This document shows, in pieces, positions 42,087-51,851 of a stretch of 64,000 nt of DNA (position 1 is the stretch's first letter; each line of letters begins with the position of its first letter). Both the position numbers and the translations under genes were made by a program. The DNA comes from Hortaea werneckii (lineage: Eukaryota > Ascomycota > Dothideomycetes > Mycosphaerellales > Teratosphaeriaceae): positions 1,488,001-1,552,000 of the forward strand of contig JBAOKB010000020.1 of NCBI GenBank assembly GCA_037044905.1, read 5' to 3'. A model generated the notes under the pieces. That model worked only from the letters and a program-made list of their open reading frames with translations, had not been told where the DNA came from and did no database searches.

Positions 42087-44707
42087 ATGTATTCCAAGGC
42101 ATCTTTCCTTGCTCTGCTAGGCGCTGTCGCGGCCTTGCCTGATGGTGAGCCATCTGCTTATGGGCAGTCTGCTTCAAGCTCTGAAGCTCCTACCTCTTCA
42201 GCAACGTTTGCCTGCAACCCAGCACATGAATATCCGGTACGAAGCATCCTAGCAATGGTGAGAAAAGCACCGCTAACATTTGGAAGAATGGAGCCAGCTG
42301 CATCAGCACCGCCGGATCTCTGACCTTGGTGACCCCAACTCCATCCGCATCTGCAACTACCTATGCATGCAACCCAGCCCACAGTTATCCGGTACGGAGA
42401 AACCCCATTTAAAGATCAAAGCCATGGTTCTCTAACATGAAAAAGAACGGGGCTAGCTGTATTAGCACTGCTGGGTCTTTGACGCTCGTCACACCGACTC
42501 CGTCCGCATCTACGACCTACGCCTGCAATCCGGCGCACAGCTATCCAGTACGGATGCATCCACAGAGCCATCTCGGATATGCATAGAGAGTCTTGTGCTA
42601 ACGGAGAGTAGAATGGAGCCAGCTGCATTAGCACCGCAGGATCTCTGACCCTTGTAACTCCAACTGCGTCCGCAGCTACGACTTACGCCTGCAACCCAGC
42701 TCACAGCTATCCGGTAAGCTTCGACGGAGTTCTCACTGAAGAGTATCTTATTGACGTGAGCTAGAATGGCGCCAGCTGCATCAGTACTGCCGGCTCTCTA
42801 ACTCTGGTCACCCCGAGCGCATCTGCGGCCACGACCTACGCCTGCAATCCAGCTCATAGTTACCCGGTATGTATGAGATTGTTATGATCTTGCGCATTTT
42901 ACTGATTTGAAGTAGAACGGCGCCAGCTGCATCAGCACCGCAGGCTCCCTCACGCTCGTCACGCCGACTACAGCTGCGACTACTTACGCGTGCAATCCGG
43001 CCCACAGCTACCCGGTAAGTGATTCCAGCGTCCAGCAGTCTCTTTTCGTCGCTGGTCAGAGTTTCATGCTAATATGCTGGTAGAATGGCGCCCGTTGCAT
43101 CAGCACCGCGGGCTCTCTGACACTCGTGACCCCGTCACCGTCCGCGACAACATATGACTGCAATCCAGCCCATAGCTATCCTGTAGGTGGTTCCAAGGTG
43201 ACTCCGTTCGTTCACTCTTTTGCGGACTGACCGTTTGTGTAGAATGGAGCCTCGTGCATCTCGACCGCCGGAAGTTTGACTCTTGTTACTCCAGCTCCAT
43301 CTGCGAGCGCGACGTACGCTTGCAATCCAGCGGTAAGCACATTGCAACAAAGCGTCCTGATCTATTCAACACTGACGCCGTTTAGCACTCCTATCCCAAT
43401 GGCGCTTCTTGTGTATCGACCGCAGGCACGTTGAGTCTCGTCACTCCCTCTTCTTCGGCAACCTATGCTTGCAACCCAGCAGTAAGTGGTACTCGGAACA
43501 GCCGATCTTGTTTAGCTTTCTAACAGCCCAATAGCACTCCTACCCCAATGGCGCCAGCTGCGTTTCCACTGCGGGCACACTCAGCCTTGTCACGCCTTCG
43601 GCATCTGCCTCTGCCTCTGCTTCTGCCTCCGCATCTTATGCTTGCAACCCAGCCGTAAGAATTCTCTTGCAAGGAGTCCTGACCCAAAGCTAACATCTCC
43701 GTAGCACTCTTACCCCAACGGCGCCAGCTGCGTTTCCACTGCAGGCACGTTGAGCCTTATCACGCCTTCGGCCTCTGCGTCGGCGACTTACGCCTGCAAC
43801 CCGGCGGTAAGAAGCTCTGCTGAGAATCAACTTTGATCAACAACTAACAAATTGGCAGCATTCTTACCCCAATGGCGCCAGCTGCATTTCTACTTCCGGT
43901 ACCCTCTCGCTCGTTACGCCAACCGCTACTCCTTCTGCCACCGGAAGTTGCCAAAGCAAGTACGATAGCTGCCGCTCGGTCACAAACCCGGAGAACCCGC
44001 CAAACTACGCGCAGTGTGCTGCCGACTTCGCAGGTTGCAAGGGACAGTGTTACCAGGAGTTCAACGACTGCCGTAGTGTCACGGACCCAAGCAACCCCCC
44101 GAACAACGCTCAGTGCGCTTCGGAATACGCAGGCTGCCTTGGCTTCAACCCCTTCGCAAACAACGGTACTAACACCGTCACCCCTGCCGTCTCGAGCGCT
44201 TCGCACGCTGGCCCGACCACTGTGGAATACACCACCTACACCACCGTGACCACTTGCCCCGTTACCAAGACCAACGGCGGCCACGTCTCGACCGGCCTCA
44301 CTACTAGCACAGTCATCGTGACTTCCTGCAAAGGCGGCTGCGGCAAGCAAACACCACACGCTTCCACCAGCGTCAAGACGACCGAAGCTCCCCACAGCAA
44401 ACCCGTGACGACTGGCCCCTCGCCTACTGCCCCGGCCACTACCGGCCACCCTACAACCAAGTCCGAGTCCGTGCCGACGGGTCCTGGGAATACTTGCCCG
44501 CCTGCGCAGACCGTCACCGTCCACAAGGACAGCCAGTGTCCGAGCCAGGCAACTATGACGGTCACCGAAACCGTCTATGCTAGTATGAGCTCCAAGCCGG
44601 TCTCCAGCTCGAGCAGCTGGGGCATGACTGGTGGCACTGCCAGGCCGACGGGTTACCAGCATGGGTGGAAGGGTGGTAAGGGTGGCAAGGGTGGCCATGG
44701 CTGGTAA
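42087..44707 (+). CDS. Secreted Cys-rich repeat protein built from tandemly duplicated exons
   Basis: Twelve exons: 42087-42236, 42287-42391, 42446-42547, 42612-42713, 42765-42866, 42916-43014, 43084-43182, 43243-43332, 43386-43481, 43535-43654, 43705-43806, 43859-44707. All eleven introns (49-69 nt) are phase 0 with CTRAY-type branches; the product is 671 residues. Exon 1 encodes a signal peptide (SKASFLALLGAVAALP) and ends in ACNPAHEYP-like sequence. Exons 2-12 each carry one module of about 33 residues: NGASCISTAGSLTLVTP, a Ser/Ala/Thr spacer, then TYACNPAHSYP. Exon 12 continues with two copies of a four-cysteine unit (SCRSVTNPENPPNYAQCA), then TTYTTVTTCPVTKT and TSTVIVTSCKGGC, a Thr/Ser/Pro region, and a Gly/Lys tail with no GPI signal. 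I infer an O-glycosylated cell-wall or secreted surface protein. Function unknown. Confidence 0.9.
42237..43858 (+). repeat. Tandem exon-intron repeat array, 11 modules
   Basis: Period about 150-165 bp. The exons are closely similar to each other, while the introns share little beyond splice and branch signals. Introns 1-7 lie between the codons for HSYP and NGASC; introns 8-11 lie four codons earlier, between NPA and HSYP. Confidence 0.9.
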
Positions 44708-45594
44708 AGAAATATAGGAGTTTGAGCTTAGCATTGCTGGAAAGGATGAGGAGGAAGGCTGGGGATGTTGGCTGTTTTTTTTGTTTTTTTGGAGGAAGAC
44801 ATCAAGTCCGATCTTTGGTTTCTTCGGCGTTTGCATGTTTTTCTTGATTTCTATTTAGTGGAATGATTATAACGAATGTCTTGTGTTACCATTGGTACGG
44901 ATTCTGTTTCGATAGTCCGTCGAGCCACGGCAGATTGGCGACTCGCTTTCCGTTCAGCTTTGAGATAGCGGACATCGCGTCGTGAGTGACTGTTTCGGAA
45001 GAACGTATCCTTCGCTCTCATGCTGGAGGAGGCCTTTACCTGCGCAATCGAGGCAAGCACAACGGGGCAAATTGCCATGTTTGCGGCGTGTTGCAAAGGA
45101 CTTGAATAAGTTCGTTCTCATCCGCTTAACGAAAAGAGGCAAGTCGCGCACTGCCGTTGCAGGCGGCTTCCCAGGAGTGCGACCTCGCTCTTGTCAGCGA
45201 GGCGGCAAGCTCCTTTTGTTGAGTCTTGACCATGATAGACGAGTCGCAATTTGGAGGGGGGTGTTGAGGAATCGCAATTTTTCTAGGAGGCCAGGCCGCG
45301 CGCTTTGCCGTCGTGGTGAAACAACAAGATGTGTGAGACGTCCGCGCAGCGCATGCATACTGTGGCCCTGACCCGCATCATCTCGAAGTTTGTAGTCGCG
45401 AGATCCGTTGCGCACCACCACCGACTTTCGCGGTCTTGTTGTGTGAAGTTCGTCGTAGCAGTATCGGCTCAACTTTCGCGCGAACGTTGAAGTCTGCGGA
45501 ACGGGCTGCTGGCTTTCTATCTCAACATCCTCACACACGAGCATCCCAGATGCTTTTCGTCTTTTGGTCTTTTCGTCGAGATGGTGTAGGGATC
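44708..45594. other. Convergent 3' spacer, no gene seen
   Basis: About 890 bp holding the 3' ends of the repeat-protein gene and the MRM2 gene. A T-rich stretch follows the repeat gene. Frames here are short and featureless. Confidence 0.45.
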
Positions 45595-46789
45595 TCAGCC
45601 CCCGCCGAGCACTTCGTCCCTCACAGCGCCAGCTTTCCGTCTCAAGCCGACAAAGTAGGCCTCCTTACTCTCTTTACGCGAGGAGTCAGGCTTGATGCGA
45701 TACGTCTTTTCAAACAGCTTCTTAAGCCGTAACTCTAACGCCTTGTCTTCTTCGCCCTGATAGAACTTGCATAAGAAGTTGCCGCCGGTGCCGAGCGTGT
45801 CGAAGGCGAAGGTTAAGGCTGCATGGCAAAGATCCTGTATAGTTGAGAATAAGGAGATGTCATCAGCAAAGTGCTCAGGGGTTTTGAGGACGAGGAAGTG
45901 TGCACCGGGAAAGGGAAGGAACAGGGGGGGGTTGCTGTACCATGGATCCAGCATGATCACGAAAGGAGAGACCGCTAGTATTCATCATCCTGCGCCACGG
46001 GTTACTAACGCTCTTGATCCAGCTGCTCGACACTAGGGGCCAGGGCTCGCACATGTCCGAAAGCACGACGTTGACCACGCGGCCCTCTGCTTCGTCTGTC
46101 TGTCTCTGCGACAGCTTCTTATCTGCCCTGCGTTCTTCGCTCGGCATGTTTTGCTCCCATTGACCTGACGCTCTTTCAAGCTCCACAACCCCTCGTCCCT
46201 CCCTATCCAGCTCTTCCTCCGTCCACCCGTTCCCCTCCTCCCCTACCTCCCCCTCCCTCCGGACCATCTCCTCCATCCGCCTCGGCCGTCCCTGCCCTTC
46301 CACCACAAACCGCCTCAGCTCCTCGCGGATCTCCCCGCTCAAGAAATCCCCCTGCAGCGTACTGACCCCGCGCGGCGGCTGCGCAGGGATGATATCGATC
46401 CCGACCACCCTGCCGCCAGGCTGCGTCCGATTCAACGCGACCTGGCTCCACGAGCCCGGCGCGTAGCCGAGATCTACGACCGTATCGCCAGGCCGGAAGA
46501 GGCGGTACTTGTCGTTGATCTCGAGGAGCTTGAAGGCGGCGCGGGACTTGAGGCCGGCGACTTTGGCTTCGCGCGCGTAGGAGTCGTTGCTCTGGCGCGT
46601 CTTCCAGCGCGATGAGGAGGCGGACGAGGCGGAGCGGGTTTGGAGGTGGGCATGAGGGCTACGGGAACAGAGCGGAGAGGACCACGGAATCGGTATTTTC
46701 GGTCGTGCTGGCGAGGCGCCGATGCGGGTTTCACATAGTAGCAGAAGCCGCAGCTCTGAAGGAAGCCGCGCGACGGCCTTGGTGAACAT
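45595..46789 (-). CDS. MRM2: Mitochondrial rRNA 2'-O-methyltransferase, FtsJ/MRM2 family
   Basis: Two exons, 46789-45941 and 45834-45595, around a 106-nt intron, give 362 residues. The N-terminus is Arg/Ser-rich with no acidic residues over long stretches, consistent with a mitochondrial presequence. The RrmJ fold is clear: SRAAFKLLEINDKYRLF, SAM motif VVDLGYAPGSWSQVAL, GIDIIPAQPPRGVSTLQGDF, NVVLSDMCEPW, NPWRRMMNTSGLSFRDHAGS joined to DLCHAALTFAFDTL, then GGNFLCKFYQG and SRKESKEAYFVGL. The catalytic K-D-K-E set is complete. A Glu/Arg-rich insertion of about 70 residues sits between motifs, as in other fungal MRM2 proteins. It methylates a uridine in the mitochondrial large-subunit rRNA. Confidence 0.92.
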
Positions 46790-47546
46790 GGACAGGGCGG
46801 AACGAGGGGGTTGGTGGTGGTGGTGGTGGAGGTGGTGGAGGTGGTGATGGTTGATAAAGACATTAAGCGTACCAGTCGCGAAGCCGGGCCCCGTGCGTTC
46901 CTGCGTTTCTTCCCCAGAAAGCTAAGCTTAAGCTCGCCATCGTCGATATCAGAGGGGAGCTATGGGCATTGGATTCTTTGGGTCGTTGAGAGATCTCTCC
47001 CAATTAAAACACGCACCTCACCCTCGCGATCCCACTGCAATGAAAAACTCGTCCATCTTCCACTCCTCACGAGCACAGCTACTATTGGAAAGAAACATAT
47101 AAACGAAAAAGAAACAAAGATCTCCAGCAACATGCAAGGCCAGCTTCAGAATAGATACAAGGCATCGCCACGCTTCACAATCCTATAGAAGAGCCTTTTC
47201 TCGTTCCACGAGAACCGGGAAGAAACATGGAGAGCCCCAGAGCGTTTTGGACAAGCTTTCTTTGCAATGGCTGACTTTGCAGTCCCCCGTCATCTTTTAC
47301 AGGGAGTATCTACCAAATCGCTCTCAAAGACAAAATAGCAACCGCAAGCAAATGGGTATCATCGATCTTGGAAAAACAGAACCAGGAACGAGCCCCCTTC
47401 CCATCCCCTGCCCCTCCCGACCCTACAACCGATCTAGCCCATCATTTCAAATCAAAAGGTCATTGAAGCCTGGTTCCTTCCATATCTTCTGCCGAGCGTC
47501 ACACAGAAACCAAAACAAAAAGCGATCATCATGCGCTAAGACCCAG
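46790..47546. other. Spacer with a GGT trinucleotide run
   Basis: About 760 bp with the MRM2 promoter and the 3' flank of the next minus-strand gene. A GGT-rich microsatellite lies at 46812-46850. No gene supported. Confidence 0.45.
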
Positions 47547-48929
47547 CTACCTCTCTTCCCGCCGCGCGGGCTCCGCGAAGGCCCGGCTCTCCAGGACAGG
47601 GGGAGCGCCGGAGCGCCGCTCGATAGACATCTCTCGCCTCCCTCGGTCCTCGATGCGCTCGAAGGGCGGGGCTTGCGATCTCATGGGCTCCGGACCCCGC
47701 CGGCTCTGGGGTCGACTGTCGAGACCGCGCGTCGAACCGCTGCTTCTGGTCCGCGCATGGCCCGCTTTCCGGGAGGTTGAGGACATCGTGCTGAACGAGG
47801 GCGACGTGTAATGCGGTCCTGCGGACGCAGGTGGCGGTACAGGCTGGTGCCCTCCCTGCGCCTTTCGCTTTCGTGGGGATTCTTTGTGCTCGCCTCCTTC
47901 CGGGAGGTGCGATCCGGGGTGCGCTGAGGAGGGTTCGCCTTTGCTGGCCGGAGTTGGAGGTTGTTGATTCTTATTGGCTTCGTTCGGAGGGACCCAATGG
48001 TGAAAATAGATTGAGGGTGAGGATGCTGGAGGCTCTTGCTGGATCCCTTGGCCTTGCTGGTGTGGGTGTGCGCTTCCGGGGTTGTGCGGGGGTGGTTGAT
48101 GAACGTACATTTCGTTCGTGGTGAGGCGCGGGAGTGAGGCATGTGCTGCTGACCGTGGAGCTGAGGCTGTCGCAGTTCGCTGTTGCTGTACAGGTGGGTA
48201 TGCGGAAAAAGTTGTTTGCAATGGCTGGTTTGGAGGAGGCTGCTCGACAGGCTGTTGAGTCGGCATCACTTGCTGCTGGATGGTTTGGGGGTACGACGAC
48301 GGAGGCGCCTGGCTTATGATTCGTGACTCCCGCCTTAGCTGAGGCGGAGACTGCTGCTGGACCTGTTGCTGCGCCACTTGCAGTTGTCCAGCGTATTGCT
48401 GTAGCCAGTCGAGACTGAGATTTGCCGGACTAGATCCCCCCAGGCCGGCGTATATCATGGGCACCATGGTCGGCGGTACACCAGCCGACAACGACTCTCG
48501 CAGCATGGACTGCTCTATCCGGCGCTGTTCCAATCGATAGCTCTCCTGCCGGGTCTTCTCCTCTTCCTGCTTCCGCTTGTCCTCCTCCGCCTTTGCAACC
48601 AGCCAATTTCGCATCGACTCCTCTTGTCCCTGCCATTGATTCGGCGGCGTTGGCATTGCGCCTAACGGTTGGCCGAGTGAAGGCGGCGGTGCTCTCGTGG
48701 GATCGGGCAGACCCATGGCTGAAGGCGGCGGCAGGCCACGATGCGGCGTGGACATCTTGTTGTTCTCGTCGGTGGCGCTGACGCTGACCCGCAGCGAGCT
48801 CACCGGTATATCGACTTTCGGCTGGGAGGATAGTCGAGGTTGGGGGAGTGGGAGTCTCGGAGCGAAGTCATGGATGCTTCTCCCACCAGGAAAGTCGGCC
48901 TTGGTCGGCTGCGAAAGAGTGAGCAACAT
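47547..48929 (-). CDS. Gln/Pro-rich conserved fungal protein of unknown function
   Basis: A single frame; ATG 48929 gives 460 residues, and ATG 48755 (MSTPHRGLPPPSAM) gives 402. I cannot decide between them; the region upstream of 48755 is less protein-like. After GLPPPSAMGLPDP comes an ordered helix, QGQEESMRNWLVAKAEEDKR to QSMLRESLSAGVPPTMVPM, then polyglutamine/proline stretches and the motifs ASLPRLTTNEM and PSIYFHHWVPP. The C-terminal part is basic and Ser/Arg-rich (PRKRKAQGGH, TSPSFSTMSSTSRKAGHART), ending in an Arg-Glu-rich tail. The layout recalls nuclear Gln-rich co-regulators conserved in Pezizomycotina, but that is an impression and no named domain is visible. Confidence 0.7.
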   Translation of the reverse strand: MLLTLSQPTKADFPGGRSIHDFAPRLPLPQPRLSSQPKVDIPVSSLRVSVSATDENNKMSTPHRGLPPPSAMGLPDPTRAPPPSLGQPLGAMPTPPNQWQGQEESMRNWLVAKAEEDKRKQEEEKTRQESYRLEQRRIEQSMLRESLSAGVPPTMVPMIYAGLGGSSPANLSLDWLQQYAGQLQVAQQQVQQQSPPQLRRESRIISQAPPSSYPQTIQQQVMPTQQPVEQPPPNQPLQTTFSAYPPVQQQRTATASAPRSAAHASLPRLTTNEMYVHQPPPHNPGSAHPHQQGQGIQQEPPASSPSIYFHHWVPPNEANKNQQPPTPASKGEPSSAHPGSHLPEGGEHKESPRKRKAQGGHQPVPPPASAGPHYTSPSFSTMSSTSRKAGHARTRSSGSTRGLDSRPQSRRGPEPMRSQAPPFERIEDRGRREMSIERRSGAPPVLESRAFAEPARREER

Positions 48930-49939
48930 TGAAGATGAAGCATTGGGTGGCGGTGTAGCCTGTGACAGGGTCGTCTGCAAGCAATGCTCCTCTGTGCAAG
49001 GAGCGCGGCAGCGATATATGGAAGGCAGGCAGTAAATACATACTTTCGAGCAGGCGTGTCGATCACAAGGGAATGCGTCACGTTTCTCCAGGGTCGCCAA
49101 CCCTTTTCGTGCAACACCGTTTGATCTGTTCAGCTACTGTGGGACCCGCGAACCCGTGTATCGACGTTGGCTGTCGAGTGATTCGTTGGCCGGTTAGGCT
49201 TGCCTGACGGTGGTGTTCAATGAACGGCAAGATGCCTGCAGCGGAAATTCGACCGAATGGTAAGGCGATCGAATCAGACCCCGCAGCGGGCAAACACCAG
49301 CAACGTCGAGCAGAGTAGCCTAGACCTGACCAGGCATTGTAGTCAGAGACGGACGCTGAATAGGGTAATGGCAGACAGGAGCTGTAGACGTGTAGCTGTG
49401 CTGCACGCAGGGATCTCACCACCCTCAAGGAGCCAGGCCCGACGCCGAGGAGGTGGAGGCACTAAAAGGTAATAAAGCAATTAAGGACAGCAGCGAAGAT
49501 CTTCTCAGACGAACGGGTCAGCCGGGATGTACCGATTGCCGCATAGCTGCTCCAAGCTGGGCAATAATAACAATGATGATGGTGAGAAGGAGAAACGAGC
49601 AATGGTGAACGCGAATGCCACCGTGTCCCGCCGACATCGATGATTTAGAGTGCAGCCACTTGCGCTGGGCAGTGGAGTCCTGCACGCCATGGCCGACAGA
49701 GAGAACCTTGCCTGCAGTGGAAGTCGCTGGCGGGCAGGGCGAGCGGGCGAGCGAGCGAGAGTGGGCCATTATCTCGGTGAGGATGCAAATCTCGGCGATC
49801 ATGAAGGGAGAATTGCAGGCTGAGAAAGAGCCCAAATCTTGCTGCAGCGGCGCCTGGAATGCGGAGCGCAGCATACATGCAGCACGACGCTTGAAAAGGC
49901 AGCCCTGCCCTTCCAATATCCCGGATGGAAATTGACCCC

Positions 49940-50206
49940 TTACCACATGCAGGAATTGGCGCGTGGGCTGCCAGCGAGTAGATTGGCTTTGGCTCCGCTG
50001 CTCAAACATCGCTTCGGGCCTTTGTTGCAAGCTGGTGAACCACACCTGAAACGTCGAGGTAGACCAACTAAGACAGTCAGAAGCATCTGTGCCACTTACT
50101 CGATTCGGAATCCCTGGACGTCAACTGCGAGCTTGAAAGGCTTCGCATTGTCCGTTCCGGGCGTCTTCACTGCACCATGCCTGCGGGCTAGCCGACGTTT
50201 AGGCAT
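49940..50206 (-). CDS. Doubtful small basic protein, 70 aa, two exons
   Basis: ATG 50206 opens a strongly basic start (MPKRRLARRHGAVKTP) and runs to FKLAVDVQGFRIE, where a good donor (GTAAGT, 50099) and a TTTCAG acceptor (50046) define a 54-nt intron. The second exon reads CGSPACNKGPKRC and stops at 49940. The splice signals and the Cys/Lys-rich motif make it more than random, but there is no recognised family, and the gene could equally be the start of a longer one that I cannot reconstruct. Confidence 0.25.
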
Positions 50207-50523
50207 GGTGGTGGATAGTGGATGGCGTGTACATACGAGGGTTTTGCCGTCATCTCGACGGCAACGGTGTAGCGGGCCAGACGGACAAATTCTGGGTGAC
50301 GAGGCGTGCTGACCACTGAGGGCGTAGGGAAGGCCTCAGAGATGATGGCCAGGCTTAGCTAGGGCACTAAACTTCGTAAGTACACTACCTCCTCGGAAGG
50401 ACGGCGAGCGCAGACGAAAGGCTACAGTACATACATACTACTATACGTGCTAATTAACATTGTTCTCGCGCCTCATTATTGCATTCCAGGTTCGTGGCTT
50501 CAGCGGCTTTGTAACGTCTATAG

Positions 50524-50528
50524 GCTAG
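50524..50528. repeat. Putative target-site duplication, left copy
   Basis: GCTAG immediately precedes the left inverted repeat; the same five bases follow the right one at 51847-51851. The sequence contains a central TA, so a TA duplication typical of Tc1/mariner is also possible. Confidence 0.5.
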
Positions 50529-50565
50529 CTCGCGGTGCCAACGCAAAGTTAGCACGGGCCTTTTT
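50529..50565 (+). repeat. Left terminal inverted repeat
   Basis: 37 bp, GC-rich at its outer end (starts CTCGCGGTGCC), matching the right end in inverse orientation with one mismatch. Confidence 0.93.
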
Positions 50566-51809
50566 TATAGATTCGGCTTTAACTAGGTACTAATTGTTAA
50601 CACTACTTTCGAGGTATTATTAGCTACATATACTATTTAGAATGTCTAGAAAAAGAGCCTATATACATCTTAAGACCCTTTAGAAAGCTCGTATATATAG
50701 TATAGCTAAATTCTACGAGGCATAAGGTATTAAGTATACGAAAAAGGGCCTTATTTTAACTTTTAATATCTTACGCAATTAGGTTAACTATACGCTTACA
50801 TTAAGCTCTCTATAGACCTATAAATTATTTTAATAGAAGCGAGAGAGCTATAGAAAGCTCTCTAAGCGCGATTTAGACTATATTAAGCGCGTAGTTTAAG
50901 ACTATAGCAATAAGGGCTATCGTCTAAATTAGAGTAAGCTAGTCGATTAGTTTAACTTTAAAGTTACTAGTAAAACCCTACGTAATAACGTAGCTAAAAG
51001 AGGCCTATTTACCTTTATAGCTACTAAAAAACCTTTTATAGATAAAAAACTAGCTTCTCTAAGAGTTTAATAGGCTATACACATATTAAAGAGGTATCTA
51101 AAGCTAGAGGACTAGCGCTACGTACAATTTACGGATAAGGTCTACTTTAGATAGGGTCCCAAAGGCAAATAACTAATTATAAGGCACTATAGAGGGTAAT
51201 AGAGGAACTATCTAGACTATATCTAACGGAGAGAGACTCGTTTAAAAGATAACCCCGACAATTAAAAGCGTGTTTACTACTAGGGGGCTATTAAATACGA
51301 TTTTTAGTGTCTACTTGTCTAATATAAAATTCCTATAAATAAGAATAGTAAGATAAGCTAGCAAATCTATATTAAAAAGATTTTAGAGCCTATTATAGCT
51401 TAGTAATACCTATCTAACAAGAGATAGACTCTTAAAGAAGATAGTAACTCTAGCTATAGTAAAGGCTTAGTTTTAAACCCTATTATAAAGTAGAAAAAGG
51501 CCTACAATATTATATAAAATCTAGAGGACCTCTACTAATACTATTTTAACTGTCTATAATTACTAGATCTTGCTATAATTAAAAATATATAGTAACAACT
51601 AAAGCAATATATCCGAAAGAGGACCTACTAGACTAATAAGCTTATAGATAAGCTAGTAACTAAAGTATAGGAAGGGTTAGATTAAAAATAGATTAATAGG
51701 CTTATAGATAGTATACTACAAAGACTATAAAATGTAATAGACTTAAAAGATTAGCTAGTTAATTATAAATAGAAAAATAACAACACCTTTATAAAGGCTT
51801 TATCTTAGC

Positions 51810-51846
51810 AAAAAGGCCCGTACTAACTTTGCGTTGGCACCGCGAG
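51810..51846 (-). repeat. Right terminal inverted repeat
   Basis: 37 bp, inverse of 50529-50565 except for one base; the difference is a CpA to TpA change when read in the left-end orientation. Confidence 0.93.
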
Positions 51847-51851
51847 GCTAG
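51847..51851. repeat. Putative target-site duplication, right copy
   Basis: GCTAG directly after the right inverted repeat, identical to 50524-50528. Confidence 0.5.

Larger units (their letters stand above)
48930..50528. other. Spacer left of the transposon relic
   Basis: About 1.6 kb. Apart from one doubtful small two-exon ORF at 49940-50206 (minus) I see no gene. Composition is normal up to the left inverted repeat, where it drops sharply in GC. Confidence 0.45.
50529..51846 (+). mobile_element. RIP-mutated Tc1/mariner-like DNA transposon relic
   Basis: A 1318-bp block bounded by 37-bp inverted repeats and extremely rich in TA, with CpA and TpG nearly absent, as RIP leaves behind. No open frame survives. 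Reading the plus strand through stops shows DDE-transposase remnants in order: FTDKVYFR then GPKG near 51127-51166 (first Asp), WGAIKYDF-like sequence near 51285, EDSNSSYSKG at 51437-51466 (second Asp), and YYFNCL, then LLDLAIIKN near 51535-51580 (third Asp). The second and third Asp codons are 126 nt apart in one frame. This fits the Tc1/mariner superfamily of fungi. The element is dead and non-coding. Confidence 0.88.

Noticed and set aside
41446..42120. A 224-codon plus-strand frame before the exon-repeat gene
   Set aside because: It starts with GTG, shows no recognisable domain, and its end overlaps the signal peptide of the well-supported gene in another frame.
42237..43858. CRISPR-like array, because of regular repeat spacing
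   Set aside because: The repeats are coding exons of a eukaryotic gene with canonical introns between them.
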